Shown: positions 29,567-39,614 of the stretch, piece after piece
How the letters are laid out: each line of letters opens with the position of its first letter
Position numbering within the stretch: position 1 is the stretch's first letter
Assembly: GCF_015832195.1 (NCBI RefSeq)
Contig: NC_052020.1
Coordinates: forward strand, 8,438,254-8,502,253
Source of the DNA: Motacilla alba alba
Taxonomy: Eukaryota > Chordata > Aves > Passeriformes > Motacillidae
Direction of reading: 5' to 3'
DNA: 64,000 nt
The notes under the pieces: model-generated
What the model was told of the DNA's origin: nothing
Databases searched by the model: none
What the model saw: only the letters and a program-made list of their open reading frames with translations
Program-made: the position numbers and the translations under genes

Positions 29567-32500
29567 ATGGCCCGGCCCGCCGAGACCTTCCCGCTGCACC
29601 GGCTCGTCTGGCACAACCGGCACCAGGCGCTGGACAGCGCCCTGCGCGCGGGGACGGTGCGAGCGGCGCCGGGAGCGGCACCGGGAGCGGGCACCCCCCC
29701 ACGCACCGGCACCGGCAGCGGGAGCGGCGGGACGGGACGGGACGGGACGGGAGGGGAGGGGATGGGAGGGAGAACGGCGGGGCCCGCAGCGCGGGGGTGA
29801 GGGGACCGGGAGCGCTGGGAATGCTGGCGGGGACTGGGAGCGCTGGGGAAAACCGGGAAGGCTCTGCGCGGGGGGGGGAGGGGGGATGCTGGGAGGGCTG
29901 GAAGGACCGGGAGCACGGCTGGGACTGGGAGCACTGGGAGATACTGGGAGCACGGTTGGGACTGGGAGCACTGGGAGATGGACTGGGAGCACTGGGAGAT
30001 ACTGGGAGCACGGCTGGGACTGGGAGCACTGGGAGATACTGGGAGCACTGCGGGGACTGGGAGCACTGGGAGATGGACTGGGAGCACTGGGAGATACTGG
30101 GAGCACGGCTGGGACTGGGAGCACTGGGAGGTACTGGGAATGCTGCAGGGACTGGGAGACTTGAGGGACTGGGAGCACAGGAGGGAAACTGGGAGTATTA
30201 GGGAAGCTGGGGACACAGGGCACTGGGAGCAATGGGAGATACTGGGAGCGTTGTGGAAGTCTGGGGACACAGGGCACTGGGGGCACTGGGAGCGTTGTGG
30301 AGGGACTGGGAGCACTAGGGGAGATGGGGCACAGAGGATGGGAGAACTGGGAGCACTGGGGAAACTGGGGGCACAGGGGACTGGGGTCACTGGAGGGAGG
30401 CTGGGAAGGCTGGGAGCACGGGGAGCTGGCGGCACTGGGTGGGGGGGACAGCACTGGGAGCATCTGGGGGAACTGGGAGTGCTGGAGGAAGGCTGGGAGC
30501 GGTGTGGGGACTGGGAGTATCGGGGAGACTGGGACTCGGCACTGGTGGCACTGGAAGAACTGGTGGCACTGGAAGGACTGGTGACACTGGGATAATAAGG
30601 GACTGTAGCACCAAAGGCCTGGAAGCAGCTGGCAGCGCTGGGATCGGGTTGGCTGCACTGGGAGAAGGGGGGGCTGGGAGCACCAGGCCTTGGGAGCGTG
30701 GGGGACACACGGAGAGCACTGGGGTGGCACGGGGAGGGGACGGTGACCCCAGCACCCTTCCAGCACGACGTGGAGCTGACAGACCCGCGTGGCCGGACGC
30801 CCCTGGAGCTGGCCGTGTCCCTGGGCCACCTGGAGTCGGTGCGGGTGCTGCTGCGGCACAACGCCAACGTGGGCCGGGAGAACGCCAATGGATGGACGGG
30901 TACAGGCACAGCGCGGGGGCTTGGGGACGCCATCCCGGGGTGCGGATGGCCTCCGGCTGATGGCACCCCGTGTCCCCAGTGCTGCAGGAGGCGGTGAGCA
31001 CGGGGGACCCCGAGATGGTGCAGCTGGTGCTCCAGTACCGTGATTACCAGCGGGCGACGCGGCGCCTCGCCGGCATCCCCGAGCTGCTCAGCAAACTGCG
31101 GCGGGTACAGCCCCCCAGAGCTGCACCCCAGAGCCCCCCAGGGACACCCACCGGCCCCATCCCTTCGCTCAAGACTCCCCACCTCTCCAGTGACTCCAGC
31201 AGAGACCCCCCCCCAAGTCTCCCCAGGACCCTCTGTGTCCTCCATGACCCCACTCTTTCCCCAGGGACACCCTGCCTACCCAAGCCCACTTCCCCAGATT
31301 GCCCTGATCCCCACCCAGGACCCCAGTAGGGATCCCCACCCCTGCTCTCCAGACTTCCCACGTCCTCAGTGGTCTGAGAAGGGACCCCAGATTCACCCCA
31401 GAAGCCCCCATTGACCCCCTGCTTATCCTTTTCCTCTGGGACTCGCTGCTTATCCTTCCCTGTGGAGCTGCACTAATGGCCCCACTCTCTGATCCCTACC
31501 CAGGACCCCAGTAGGGACCCCCATCCCTTCTCCCCAGACTCCTCCCCCCTCCCCAGTGACCCCATCAGGGAGTCCCCAGCCCCTCCACATCCCCCACCAT
31601 TCCCCTCATCCCTTCCAGGCATCCGACTTCTACGTGGAGATGAAGTGGGAGTTCACGAGCTGGGGTGAGCCTGGCCGGGCTGGGCGGGGGAAGGGGGTCC
31701 CCAGGGGCCCCCCCGGCCGCGGGGCTGAGGGGTCCCTGTGCCCGCAGTGCCCCTGGTGTCCAAGGTGTGTCCCAGCGACGTGTACCGCGTGTGGAAGCGC
31801 GGCGAGAGCCTGCGGGTGGACACCACACTGCTGGGCTTCGAGCACATGACGTGGCAGCGCGGCCGCCGCAGCTACATCTTCAAGGGGGAAGGTCAGCTCC
31901 GACCCCCCCCCGGCCCCTCTGCCATCCCGGGGAGCCCCTGCACCCTGCACCATCAGTGCACCCCTGTAAGGACCTGTCTGGATTCCCTGGGGGGGAGCCA
32001 CAGAGCCCCTGCACTGTGAGTGCACCCCTGTAAAGACTCCAGGTTCCCTACAGGGACTTCCCTGGAGATCCCCCAGACCCTCTGCACTACAAACACTCCC
32101 CAGATCCCCTCCAGGGACCACACGGGATTCCAGAACACCTCAGTTCTTTTACCGAGGACCCCCAGTTCCCCAGATCTCCACCAGGAAACCTTAGTTCTCC
32201 CTGAGGGAACCACCTCAGCTCCTGCATGTACGAGGGACCCCCAATCCCCCCAGCACCCCCCAGGCCTCCTGGGGTTGTCGTGCGCTGACCCCCGCGGTGT
32301 CCCCACGCAGACGAGGGGGCCGTGGTGATGGAGGTGGACCACGACAAGCAGGTGGTGTACACGGAGACGCTGGCGCTGGCCCTGCACGAGCCCGAGCTGC
32401 TGCTGGCGGCCATGCAGCCCACCGAGGAGCACGTGGCCGGCCGGCTCACCTCGCCCATCGTCTCCACACACCTGGACACCCGGAACATCGCCTTCGAGAG

Positions 32501-35222
32501 GTGGGGAAGGGACAGGAAGGGAAGGGGAGCTCTCAGCGGGCAGGGCTGCGCGAGGGGGAAGCGCGGGCGAAGGGGAAGGAAGCGCTGGTGCAAGAGGGTG
32601 AGGCCTCCTCGCTCCCCCAGGAACAAGTCTGGGATCTGGGGCTGGCGCTCGGAGAAGATGGAGGTGGTCAGCGGCTACGAGGCCAAGGTGAGCACGGAGA
32701 CGGGGGGGACACCGAGGACAGCTGGGAGTGTGGCAGGCCTGACGGTGTCCCCACACAGGTGTACAGTGCCAGCAACGTGGAGCTGGTCACCAAGACCAGG
32801 ACGGAGCATCTCTCCGACCAGGACAAGTCACGCAGCAAAGGTGACAGCCCTGTCAGCCAGTCAGGGGGCCTGTACACGGTGGGGACACGCCACCCTTCCT
32901 GGGTGGCACAGGTGTCAGGTGTGGGACACTGTGCGTGTGACATGCCAGGTGTGGGAAACTGTGGGAATAACGTGACAGGCATGGGACAGCGTGCAGCGTG
33001 CCACCCATGAGGGGTGTGACTGGTGACAGCCCTGGGAGTCCCTCCCACTGCCCACCCCTCACCCTGCACCCCCCTCTCCCCCCAGGCTCCAAGACCCCCT
33101 TCCACTCCTTCCTGGGCATCGCGCAGCAGCACGGCACCCACAACGGGGTGAGTGGCCATCCCGGGGCTCCCTGGGGAAACTGGGGGTCTCCAGGGGGGCT
33201 GAGCGGTGCTGCTGTCCCCCCAGGCCCCCGTCCTGCAGGCTGCCAGCCCCACCAACCCCACGGCCATCACCCCCGAGGAGTACTTCGACCCCCACTTTGA
33301 CCTGGAGACCCGCAACATCGGCCGCCCCATCGAGATGTCCAGCAAGGTGCAGAGGTGAGGCCACCGCCCCGGGGTCGGGACACACGGGGTGGTGACAGAG
33401 TCCTCGGGATGTGGCACTGCGCATCGGGACGGGGTGGTTGACACAGTCCTCGGGGGCCATGCCACTGTTTGTACCTCGGGGATGTGGCCAGGGCGGTGGC
33501 ACTGGGGTGGTGCTGGTGGCCAGTGTCCCCGCCGGGTGCCCGTGCCCACGGTGGTGCCCGGGCAGGTTCAAGGCGACGCTGTGGCTGTGCGAGCAGCACC
33601 CGCTGTCGCTGGCGGAGCAGGTGACGCCCATCATCGACCTCATGGCCATCTCCAACGCCCACTTCGCCAAGCTGCGCGACTTCATCACCCTCAAGCTGCC
33701 CCCCGGCTTCCCCGTCAAGATCGGTGAGAGGAAAAGCTCCATTTGGGGTGGGATTAATAGGGGCGGGAGCTCACTGGGGCTGTAATTGACACCTGTACCC
33801 GCAGAGATCCCCCTGTTCCACGTGCTCAACGCCCGCATCACCTTCAGCAACCTGTGCGGCTGTGACCAGCCCCTGGGCTCCGTGCGGATCTGCGCCCCTC
33901 AGGAGCCCTCGGGCGCCCACCCCGCTGGCACCCAGCCCGCTGGGCCCAGAGGTGAGGCTGGGGGGCCGGGGGGGGCCCTGTGGCCAGGGAGTGCTGGGAT
34001 TCCACGGATACAGAACGGGGTGGGTGTGGGGTGTCACAGGATGCCACGGGGTGCCGTGGGCGCGGCGTGCCACGGACGTGGCGTGCCGTGGGACGCCGCG
34101 GGGTGCCACGGGGACGCCCGAGGGCGGTGCTGACGGCTGGCCGTGTGTGGCAGCGTGGCCGTTCCCGTGCGAGGTGGAGGCGGGCGTGTTCGAGGTGCCG
34201 GCGGGGTACACGGTGCTGGGCGCGGGGCGCAGCGAGCCCCTGCGCGACGAGGACGACGACCTGCTGCAGTTCGCCATCCAGCAGAGCCTGCTGGACGCCG
34301 GCACCGAGACCGACCAGGTGCGGCCGCGCCCCCTCACCTGGACACGCCCCACACGCACCTGGACGCGCCCCTAACGCGTGGCCACACCCCACAGGTGACA
34401 ATCTGGGAGGCGCTGACCAACACCCGCCCTGGCGCGGAGCCGCCACCCTACGATGAGGACCTGCAGCTGGAAAGGTGAGGTTCCATCTGCGGGGCGTGGC
34501 CTGGGGTGCCACACCCACCTCACATGGGCGGGGCCAAACTGGGAGGGGCAGGGGTTCAAGGTGTCGGGGTGGGGCAGGTGCAGGGTCCATGGGGTCAGAG
34601 GGGCAGGTTCAAGGTGTCAGGGCGGGGCAGGTGCAGGGTCCAGGGTTAGAGGGGCAGGTTCAAGGTGTCGGGGTGTGGCCAGGGGAGGGGCTGAAAGGGA
34701 GGAGCTTCTTGCTGCCCAAAGGGCGTGGCCATAATGGGTGTGGCTGACTGCAGGTGTGGGTGTGGCTAGCAGCTGGGCGGGGCGTGTGGGGAGGGGCATG
34801 GCTCTCCAGGCCATTGAAGGGCTGTGAAGGGGGTGTGGCCTCCAGGGGTGGGGCACAGGTGTGCCAGAGGGGGTGTGGCCACCGTGACATGGGTGTGGCC
34901 GCCGTGACACAGGTGTGGCCGCTGTGACACGGGTGTGGCTGCCGTGACACGGCGGTGGCCCCGCTGCTGTCCCCTCCGCAGGGCGCTGCAGGAGAGCATG
35001 CTGCTGCAGGCCGGGCCCAGCGCTGAGCCACCGGCCAGCGGGAGCCCCCCCGGGGCGGGCGGCGGGAGCCCCCCGGGCCCCCCCGGGTACGGCAGCTTCG
35101 CGGAGCAGCTGCGCCTGGCCATGGCGCTGTCGGAGCGGGAGCAGGAGGAGCGGGAGCGGCGGCGCCGGGAGGAGGACGAGGAGCTCCAGCGCATCCTGCG
35201 CCTCTCCCTCACCGAGAAGTAG
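29567..35222 (+). CDS. ANKRD13D: ANKRD13D, ankyrin-repeat and UIM endocytic adaptor
   Basis: Plasma-membrane/endosomal protein of a family known to bind K63-linked ubiquitin on receptors such as EGFR. 15 exons: 29567-29656, 30764-30899, 30980-31104, 31619-31664, 31748-31891, 32311-32500, 32621-32687, 32759-32840, 33086-33147, 33224-33354, 33566-33723, 33805-33951, 34154-34317, 34395-34474, 34982-35222. All phases fit, giving 620 aa (the human protein is slightly shorter). Ankyrin repeats occupy the first exons ([20 protein letters not shown]), then the conserved GPCR-chaperone-like region ([17 protein letters not shown]-type motifs). The C-terminus has ubiquitin-interacting motifs: [45 protein letters not shown] and [14 protein letters not shown]. 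The start was chosen because [15 protein letters not shown] aligns with the family N-terminus. No poly(A) signal is visible before the assembly gap. Confidence 0.96.
29895..30720. repeat. CTGGGAGCACTGGGAGATA minisatellite in ANKRD13D intron 1
   Basis: More than 800 bp of imperfect units built from ACTGGGAGCACTGGGAGATACTGGG-type words, strongly G-rich on the plus strand. Units degenerate toward 30720. Because stop codons are rare in the repeat, long open frames appear on both strands; these are not genes. Confidence 0.95.
31105..31618. other. ANKRD13D intron 3
   Basis: Intron of 514 bp, rich in CCCCAGNGACCCC-like words. No further exon seen. Confidence 0.5.
34860..34960. repeat. GTGTGGCCGCCGTGACACG repeat in the last ANKRD13D intron
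   Basis: Four to five tandem copies of a roughly 24-bp unit containing GTGTGGCC and GTGACAC, just before the final exon. The same GTGTGGCC/CCACACCC word recurs beyond the gap in SSH3 intron sequence and in its last coding exon. Confidence 0.85.
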
Positions 35223-35513
35223 CGCCCCGGGGCGCTCCACGCCGGCACAGGGACGTCCCACGCAGGGACGGGGGTGTCCCGTGTGGGGTCACCCCACGCA
35301 CGGACGCAGATGTCCCACGTGGGGACACCCCTTGCAGGGATAGGGACACCCCAGCCAGGGGACACCCCGGTACAGCCCTGCCTGGGGAGCAGCTGGTGCC
35401 GGGATGGCCCCCCCGTGATGGGGACCCCCCTGACGTGGGTACAGCCCCCCACAGGGGATTTGATCCAGGGATCCTCCTACCCCCGGGACCCCCAATCCAG
35501 GGCTCTTCTCCCA

Positions 35514-36513
35514 NNNNNNNNNNNNNNNNNNNNNNNNNNNNNNNNNNNNNNNNNNNNNNNNNNNNNNNNNNNNNNNNNNNNNNNNNNNNNNNNNNNNNNN
35601 NNNNNNNNNNNNNNNNNNNNNNNNNNNNNNNNNNNNNNNNNNNNNNNNNNNNNNNNNNNNNNNNNNNNNNNNNNNNNNNNNNNNNNNNNNNNNNNNNNNN
35701 NNNNNNNNNNNNNNNNNNNNNNNNNNNNNNNNNNNNNNNNNNNNNNNNNNNNNNNNNNNNNNNNNNNNNNNNNNNNNNNNNNNNNNNNNNNNNNNNNNNN
35801 NNNNNNNNNNNNNNNNNNNNNNNNNNNNNNNNNNNNNNNNNNNNNNNNNNNNNNNNNNNNNNNNNNNNNNNNNNNNNNNNNNNNNNNNNNNNNNNNNNNN
35901 NNNNNNNNNNNNNNNNNNNNNNNNNNNNNNNNNNNNNNNNNNNNNNNNNNNNNNNNNNNNNNNNNNNNNNNNNNNNNNNNNNNNNNNNNNNNNNNNNNNN
36001 NNNNNNNNNNNNNNNNNNNNNNNNNNNNNNNNNNNNNNNNNNNNNNNNNNNNNNNNNNNNNNNNNNNNNNNNNNNNNNNNNNNNNNNNNNNNNNNNNNNN
36101 NNNNNNNNNNNNNNNNNNNNNNNNNNNNNNNNNNNNNNNNNNNNNNNNNNNNNNNNNNNNNNNNNNNNNNNNNNNNNNNNNNNNNNNNNNNNNNNNNNNN
36201 NNNNNNNNNNNNNNNNNNNNNNNNNNNNNNNNNNNNNNNNNNNNNNNNNNNNNNNNNNNNNNNNNNNNNNNNNNNNNNNNNNNNNNNNNNNNNNNNNNNN
36301 NNNNNNNNNNNNNNNNNNNNNNNNNNNNNNNNNNNNNNNNNNNNNNNNNNNNNNNNNNNNNNNNNNNNNNNNNNNNNNNNNNNNNNNNNNNNNNNNNNNN
36401 NNNNNNNNNNNNNNNNNNNNNNNNNNNNNNNNNNNNNNNNNNNNNNNNNNNNNNNNNNNNNNNNNNNNNNNNNNNNNNNNNNNNNNNNNNNNNNNNNNNN
36501 NNNNNNNNNNNNN
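35514..36513. other. Assembly gap, exactly 1000 N
   Basis: An uninterrupted run of 1000 N. The round length suggests a placeholder for unknown size. The right edge is a tandem GGACAGCTGGGTGG repeat (36514-36555), a likely cause of the break. It separates the end of ANKRD13D from the last exons of SSH3. Confidence 0.99.
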
Positions 36514-36773
36514 GGACAGCTGGGTGGGGACAGCTGGGTGGGGACAGCTGGGTGGAGTCTGGCATAACCACACCCCTATGGGTAAGAGGGTGGGGCCTCT
36601 TGTGACCACACCCCTTCGTGTGGGTGGGTGGGTGTGGCTTCTGTGGCCGCGCCCTACCTGGAAAGGCGTGGGGAATTTTGTGTGGGAGAAGCCCACGGGA
36701 GCCCCACCCTGCCGAGGGGGTGTGGCTCCCCGCAGGGGGCGGGGCCTGGCGCTGATTGACAGCTCTGTGGCAG

Positions 36774-37309
36774 CCGGCACAGCAGCCTGTGGGAGCCGCG
36801 GGCGGCCGAGCAGGCGCCGCACCCCGAGGGGGACACCGCCAGGGACACGAGCGGCCCGTCCCCGCTGTCCTCCCCGCTGGCGTCCCCGCAGCCCTCCGAG
36901 GAGGAGGCAGCTGGCGGGGGGCTGCTGGGGGCCTCCCGGCGCCCCCGCATCTCCCTGTGCTCCGTCATGCGGAGCATCAGCCTGCTGGAGACCCCCGAGC
37001 CCCTCGAGCTGCCGGGGGAGCCCCTGGCCGGGGAGGTGAGCAGGGCTCGGGGCGGGATGGGGGTCCGGCTGTGGGGTGACAGCAGCATGGGATGACGCCG
37101 CTGTCCCCCGCCAGGTGTTTGAGGCCGCGGAGGAAGCAGAGGGTCCCTCCCCGAGGTCACGACCCTCGTCCCGCCCGCGCCGCGTGGTGCGCCAGGCCAG
37201 CCTGGATGGTGGCCCCGCCCCGTTCTGTGACCACACCCATAGTGATGGCCACACCCAGGACCACACCCATGCACCTGGCCACGCCCACACGGACGAACCC
37301 ACGCCTTAA
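36774..37309 (+). CDS. SSH3: SSH3 (Slingshot-3 cofilin phosphatase), last two coding exons only
   Basis: Two spliced exons remain: 36774-37035 (acceptor after CTGTGGCAG, entered in phase 2, donor GTGAGC) and 37115-37309 (TAA stop at 37307-37309). The identity rests on C-terminal motifs that I recognise from Slingshot proteins, VMRSISLLE and RRVVRQASL, and on the position between ANKRD13D and POLD4, as in human. Slingshot phosphatases dephosphorylate and activate cofilin at the actin cytoskeleton. The N-terminal domain, DEK-like domain and phosphatase domain with its HCxxGxxR signature are not in the window and must lie in the gap. The last about 28 residues are rich in His and Thr and match the local CCACACCC repeat rather than the human C-terminus. 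Confidence 0.82.
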
Positions 37310-37515
37310 TTTGGGGGGCATGGGTCAGCGCCTCCTCACTGCCATGGCAACAACGGAGGGGCGTGGCCTGTGCCGGGGGCGTGGCCAGTGAGCCGGCACT
37401 CCCCGCCCACGCCCCGCCCGCACCCTGGGGCTGGGCCGTGCCTCTGTCCCAGCCCTACGCACACAAACACCGACACCGCTCCTGCACTGGCAATAAAGTG
37501 TGGAAATGGCAGCCA
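37310..37515 (+). other. SSH3 3' UTR with AATAAA at 37492-37497
   Basis: Short 3' UTR after the TAA, with a canonical signal in the context GGCAATAAAGTGTGG. Confidence 0.8.
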
Positions 37516-37609
37516 CTGGTGGCTTTGTGGCCCTGAGCACCTGGAGGGTGGGCTGCCGTCAGTGGGGACCGGAGTGAACGCTCTGGGGACACCGGGCGGG
37601 CACGGGGAC

Positions 37610-37711
37610 CCAGCGGCGCCATTTTGTGCGGCACGGGGGAACTGCAACTCCCGGCGGCCTTTGCGCGAGAAGAACAACTTCCGGGTTGCCATGGCAACCG
37701 TCGCGGCCTAG
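37610..37711. promoter_or_regulatory. Orphan housekeeping-type promoter with X-box, ETS, YY1-like and ZNF143-like sites
   Basis: Within 90 bp are GCGCCATTTTG (37616-37626, YY1-like), an ACTGCAACTCCCGG element (37641-37654, resembling the ZNF143/SBS motif), ACTTCCGGG (37676-37684, ETS-like) and the perfect palindrome GTTGCCATGGCAAC (37685-37698). The arrangement is typical of a CpG promoter, but no gene known to me starts here. It sits 120-200 bp beyond the SSH3 poly(A) signal and about 2.5 kb from the divergent-side POLD4 promoter. Confidence 0.6.
37685..37698. promoter_or_regulatory. Perfect palindromic RFX X-box
   Basis: GTTGCCATGGCAAC is an exact inverted repeat and matches the strongest RFX-family consensus. 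It abuts an ETS-like CTTCCGG. Confidence 0.75.
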
Positions 37712-37955
37712 GCCCGGGCTGGAATCGGGGCTGGAATTGGTGCTGGAAGCGGGACCGGGGCCGTCCCGAGGCCCGGGCTGGAATCGGGGCTGGAATTGGT
37801 GCTGGAAGCGGGACCGGGGCCGTCCCTAGGCCCGGGCTCTGGAATCGGGGCTGGAATCGGGGCTGGAAGCGGGACCGGGGCCGTCCCGAGGCCCGGGCTG
37901 GAATCCGGGCAGGAATTGGTGCTGGAAGCGGGACCGGGGCCCTCCCGAGGCCCGG
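37712..37955. repeat. Four tandem copies of a 59-61-bp GC-rich unit
   Basis: Copies begin with GCCCGGGCT at 37712, 37771, 37830 and 37891. Each carries GGAATCGGGGCTGGAAT followed by GCTGGAAGCGGGACCGGGG. The array starts right after the orphan promoter. Confidence 0.95.
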
Positions 37956-38109
37956 CAGCGCAGGACTGAAGCACACAGAGAGCCCGCAGCTCGCTGTGGC
38001 CATGGTGGAAGGGGAAGCCAGGTGCTCCCTGCTGCCACCCTGTAAGATGGTGTCAGGCCCTCCCACCATGGTGTCCCTTCATGTTGACACCCCTGACCCA
38101 CAGCACACC

Positions 38110-38350
38110 TTCCAATAGCCCAGGCTGCTTCAATCCCCATCAAAACAGGCCCTGGACACTTCCAAGGCTGGGGCAGGCACAGCTTCCCTAGGCAATCTAT
38201 GCCATGGCCTCAGCACCCTCACAGGGAGGAATTTCTTCCCAAAATCCCACCTAAACTCACCCCCCAGGCAAGGAGGTTCCTGGCTGGAAACTGCCCCTGA
38301 GGCTACTGCTGTCCATCTCCATCTCCTAGGGCTGTTCCTGCAGCTGGAGC
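38110..38350 (-). mobile_element. CR1 LINE fragment, inverted
   Basis: It reads on the plus strand as the reverse complement of the CR1 3' region: GGACACTTCC, then GCTTCCCTAGGCAATCTATGCC, CCTCACAGGGAGGAATTTCTTCC and CCACCTAAACTC. Diverged. Limits are approximate. Confidence 0.75.
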
Positions 38351-38759
38351 CATCCCAGGCACTTCCCCCATTCCTGGGACACCCACCAGGCTGGGACTGA
38401 CCCTCTGCCAAGGAAGGAGCATGGGAGTCTCCCTCCTTCTTCCCACCAGGAGGGCACAACCCTGGGTTGGCTGGGTGTAGGATGCTTATTTTTTGGGGGT
38501 CCACCTAAAAACCTCCATCCTGTGCCCAGCAGAGGAATTCTGTCCCTGTAGATAGCCAAGACACTGCAGCTTGCACAGCAGGACCAGATCCGGCTGGATA
38601 ATGCGATCCAGAGGGTCGGGAGCCTGCAGTGCGAGTGGGATGGGAGTTGTGGGTGGCCTCCCATCCATCCCACCCCATCCCACCTTATCCCACCCCATCC
38701 CACCTTATCCCAGGTTACTGCTGGCTCCAGTGCTCCACTGCAGCCAAAACTCTACACTA

Positions 38760-39185
38760 ATTCATAAATAGTAACCAGTACTCTGTGAGGATGGTTAGGA
38801 AAAATTAAAAAGACTAATTAGCAGCATTAAAAAAAAAACAAAACCAACAAATTTAAACTGCTAAAAAATAAAAAGACGTCACTACCAAGATATAAAAAAC
38901 TATCTGTAAACGTCCACCATATAAATACCCATATCCCCAGAATTAAAGCTAATAAAAAGCACCAAAACAATCAACAAAAAATACCTAAATATATTCTAGT
39001 GGGTGCAGTAGCATTTAATCAATGCTAGACCCACCACAGATAGAAACAATTTATTTTATTTGCAAAACAACAGAAAGAGCTGGTGAATTAAGTCATCGAC
39101 AACCTGAATAATTGACAGACACATCCTGTTATTTATGATTCTGCACACAGCAAAGCTGCTGATTTGGGCTACTAAACATATGAAT
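38760..39185. other. AT-rich island between SSH3 and POLD4
   Basis: About 420 bp of sharply AT-rich DNA in an otherwise GC-rich region. It has poly(A) runs and AATAAA-type hexamers on the plus strand (for example 38867-38872) and an AATAAAATAAA on the minus strand near 39050-39060. It could be the 3' end of an unannotated transcript or an old retrocopy or transposon. I do not recognise it. Confidence 0.5.
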
Positions 39186-39614
39186 CCCACAGGACACTGT
39201 CCCTCTTCCCACCCCACTGCAGGGCATCCCCGCCATCCACAGCCACCTGCTCGCCCCCCTGAGCTCACTTTCACCTGATTTTATCCCTCATTCTTCATTT
39301 CTTCACCCCATTCCTGGGGGAAAAAAATCCCACCTCCCTTTCTCCACCCAAGAACACATTTTCTCCCCGGGTCCCAGCTGGGTGGCATTAAACTGTGTGA
39401 TGGGACACCCCACCGGGCTTTCTTGGGGTTTTTTGGAGGGGGGATGCAACTCCCTGCCCTCCCCCTGCACCCCAAGGGCTTCACCCCACCCCGTGCCCGC
39501 AGACAGCACACGGCACCCCTTCCTTCGCTCACACCAGCTTTAATCCACCCGGTGTCCCTGGAATAGGGTCTGGGGGTGTCGGGAATGGTTCCCCTGCTCC
39601 CTCGGCGCGGCGCA

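Noticed and set aside
28925..31245. 644- and 705-residue minus-strand frames opposite ANKRD13D
   Set aside because: Products of the G-rich minisatellite read on the opposite strand; Ser/Pro/Gln repeats without any family motif.
35209..37302. Open frames spanning the N run
   Set aside because: They exist only because N codons are not stops.
37336..38118. Open frames through the orphan promoter and 59-bp repeat as a protein-coding gene
   Set aside because: The peptide mirrors the repeat (GWNRGWNW-type), so I treat it as repeat-driven; only a promoter call is kept.
38554..38650. Definite coding exon of a new gene
   Set aside because: An acceptor and short open frame exist, but I recognise no family and no partner exons, so it is mentioned only within the orphan promoter finding.
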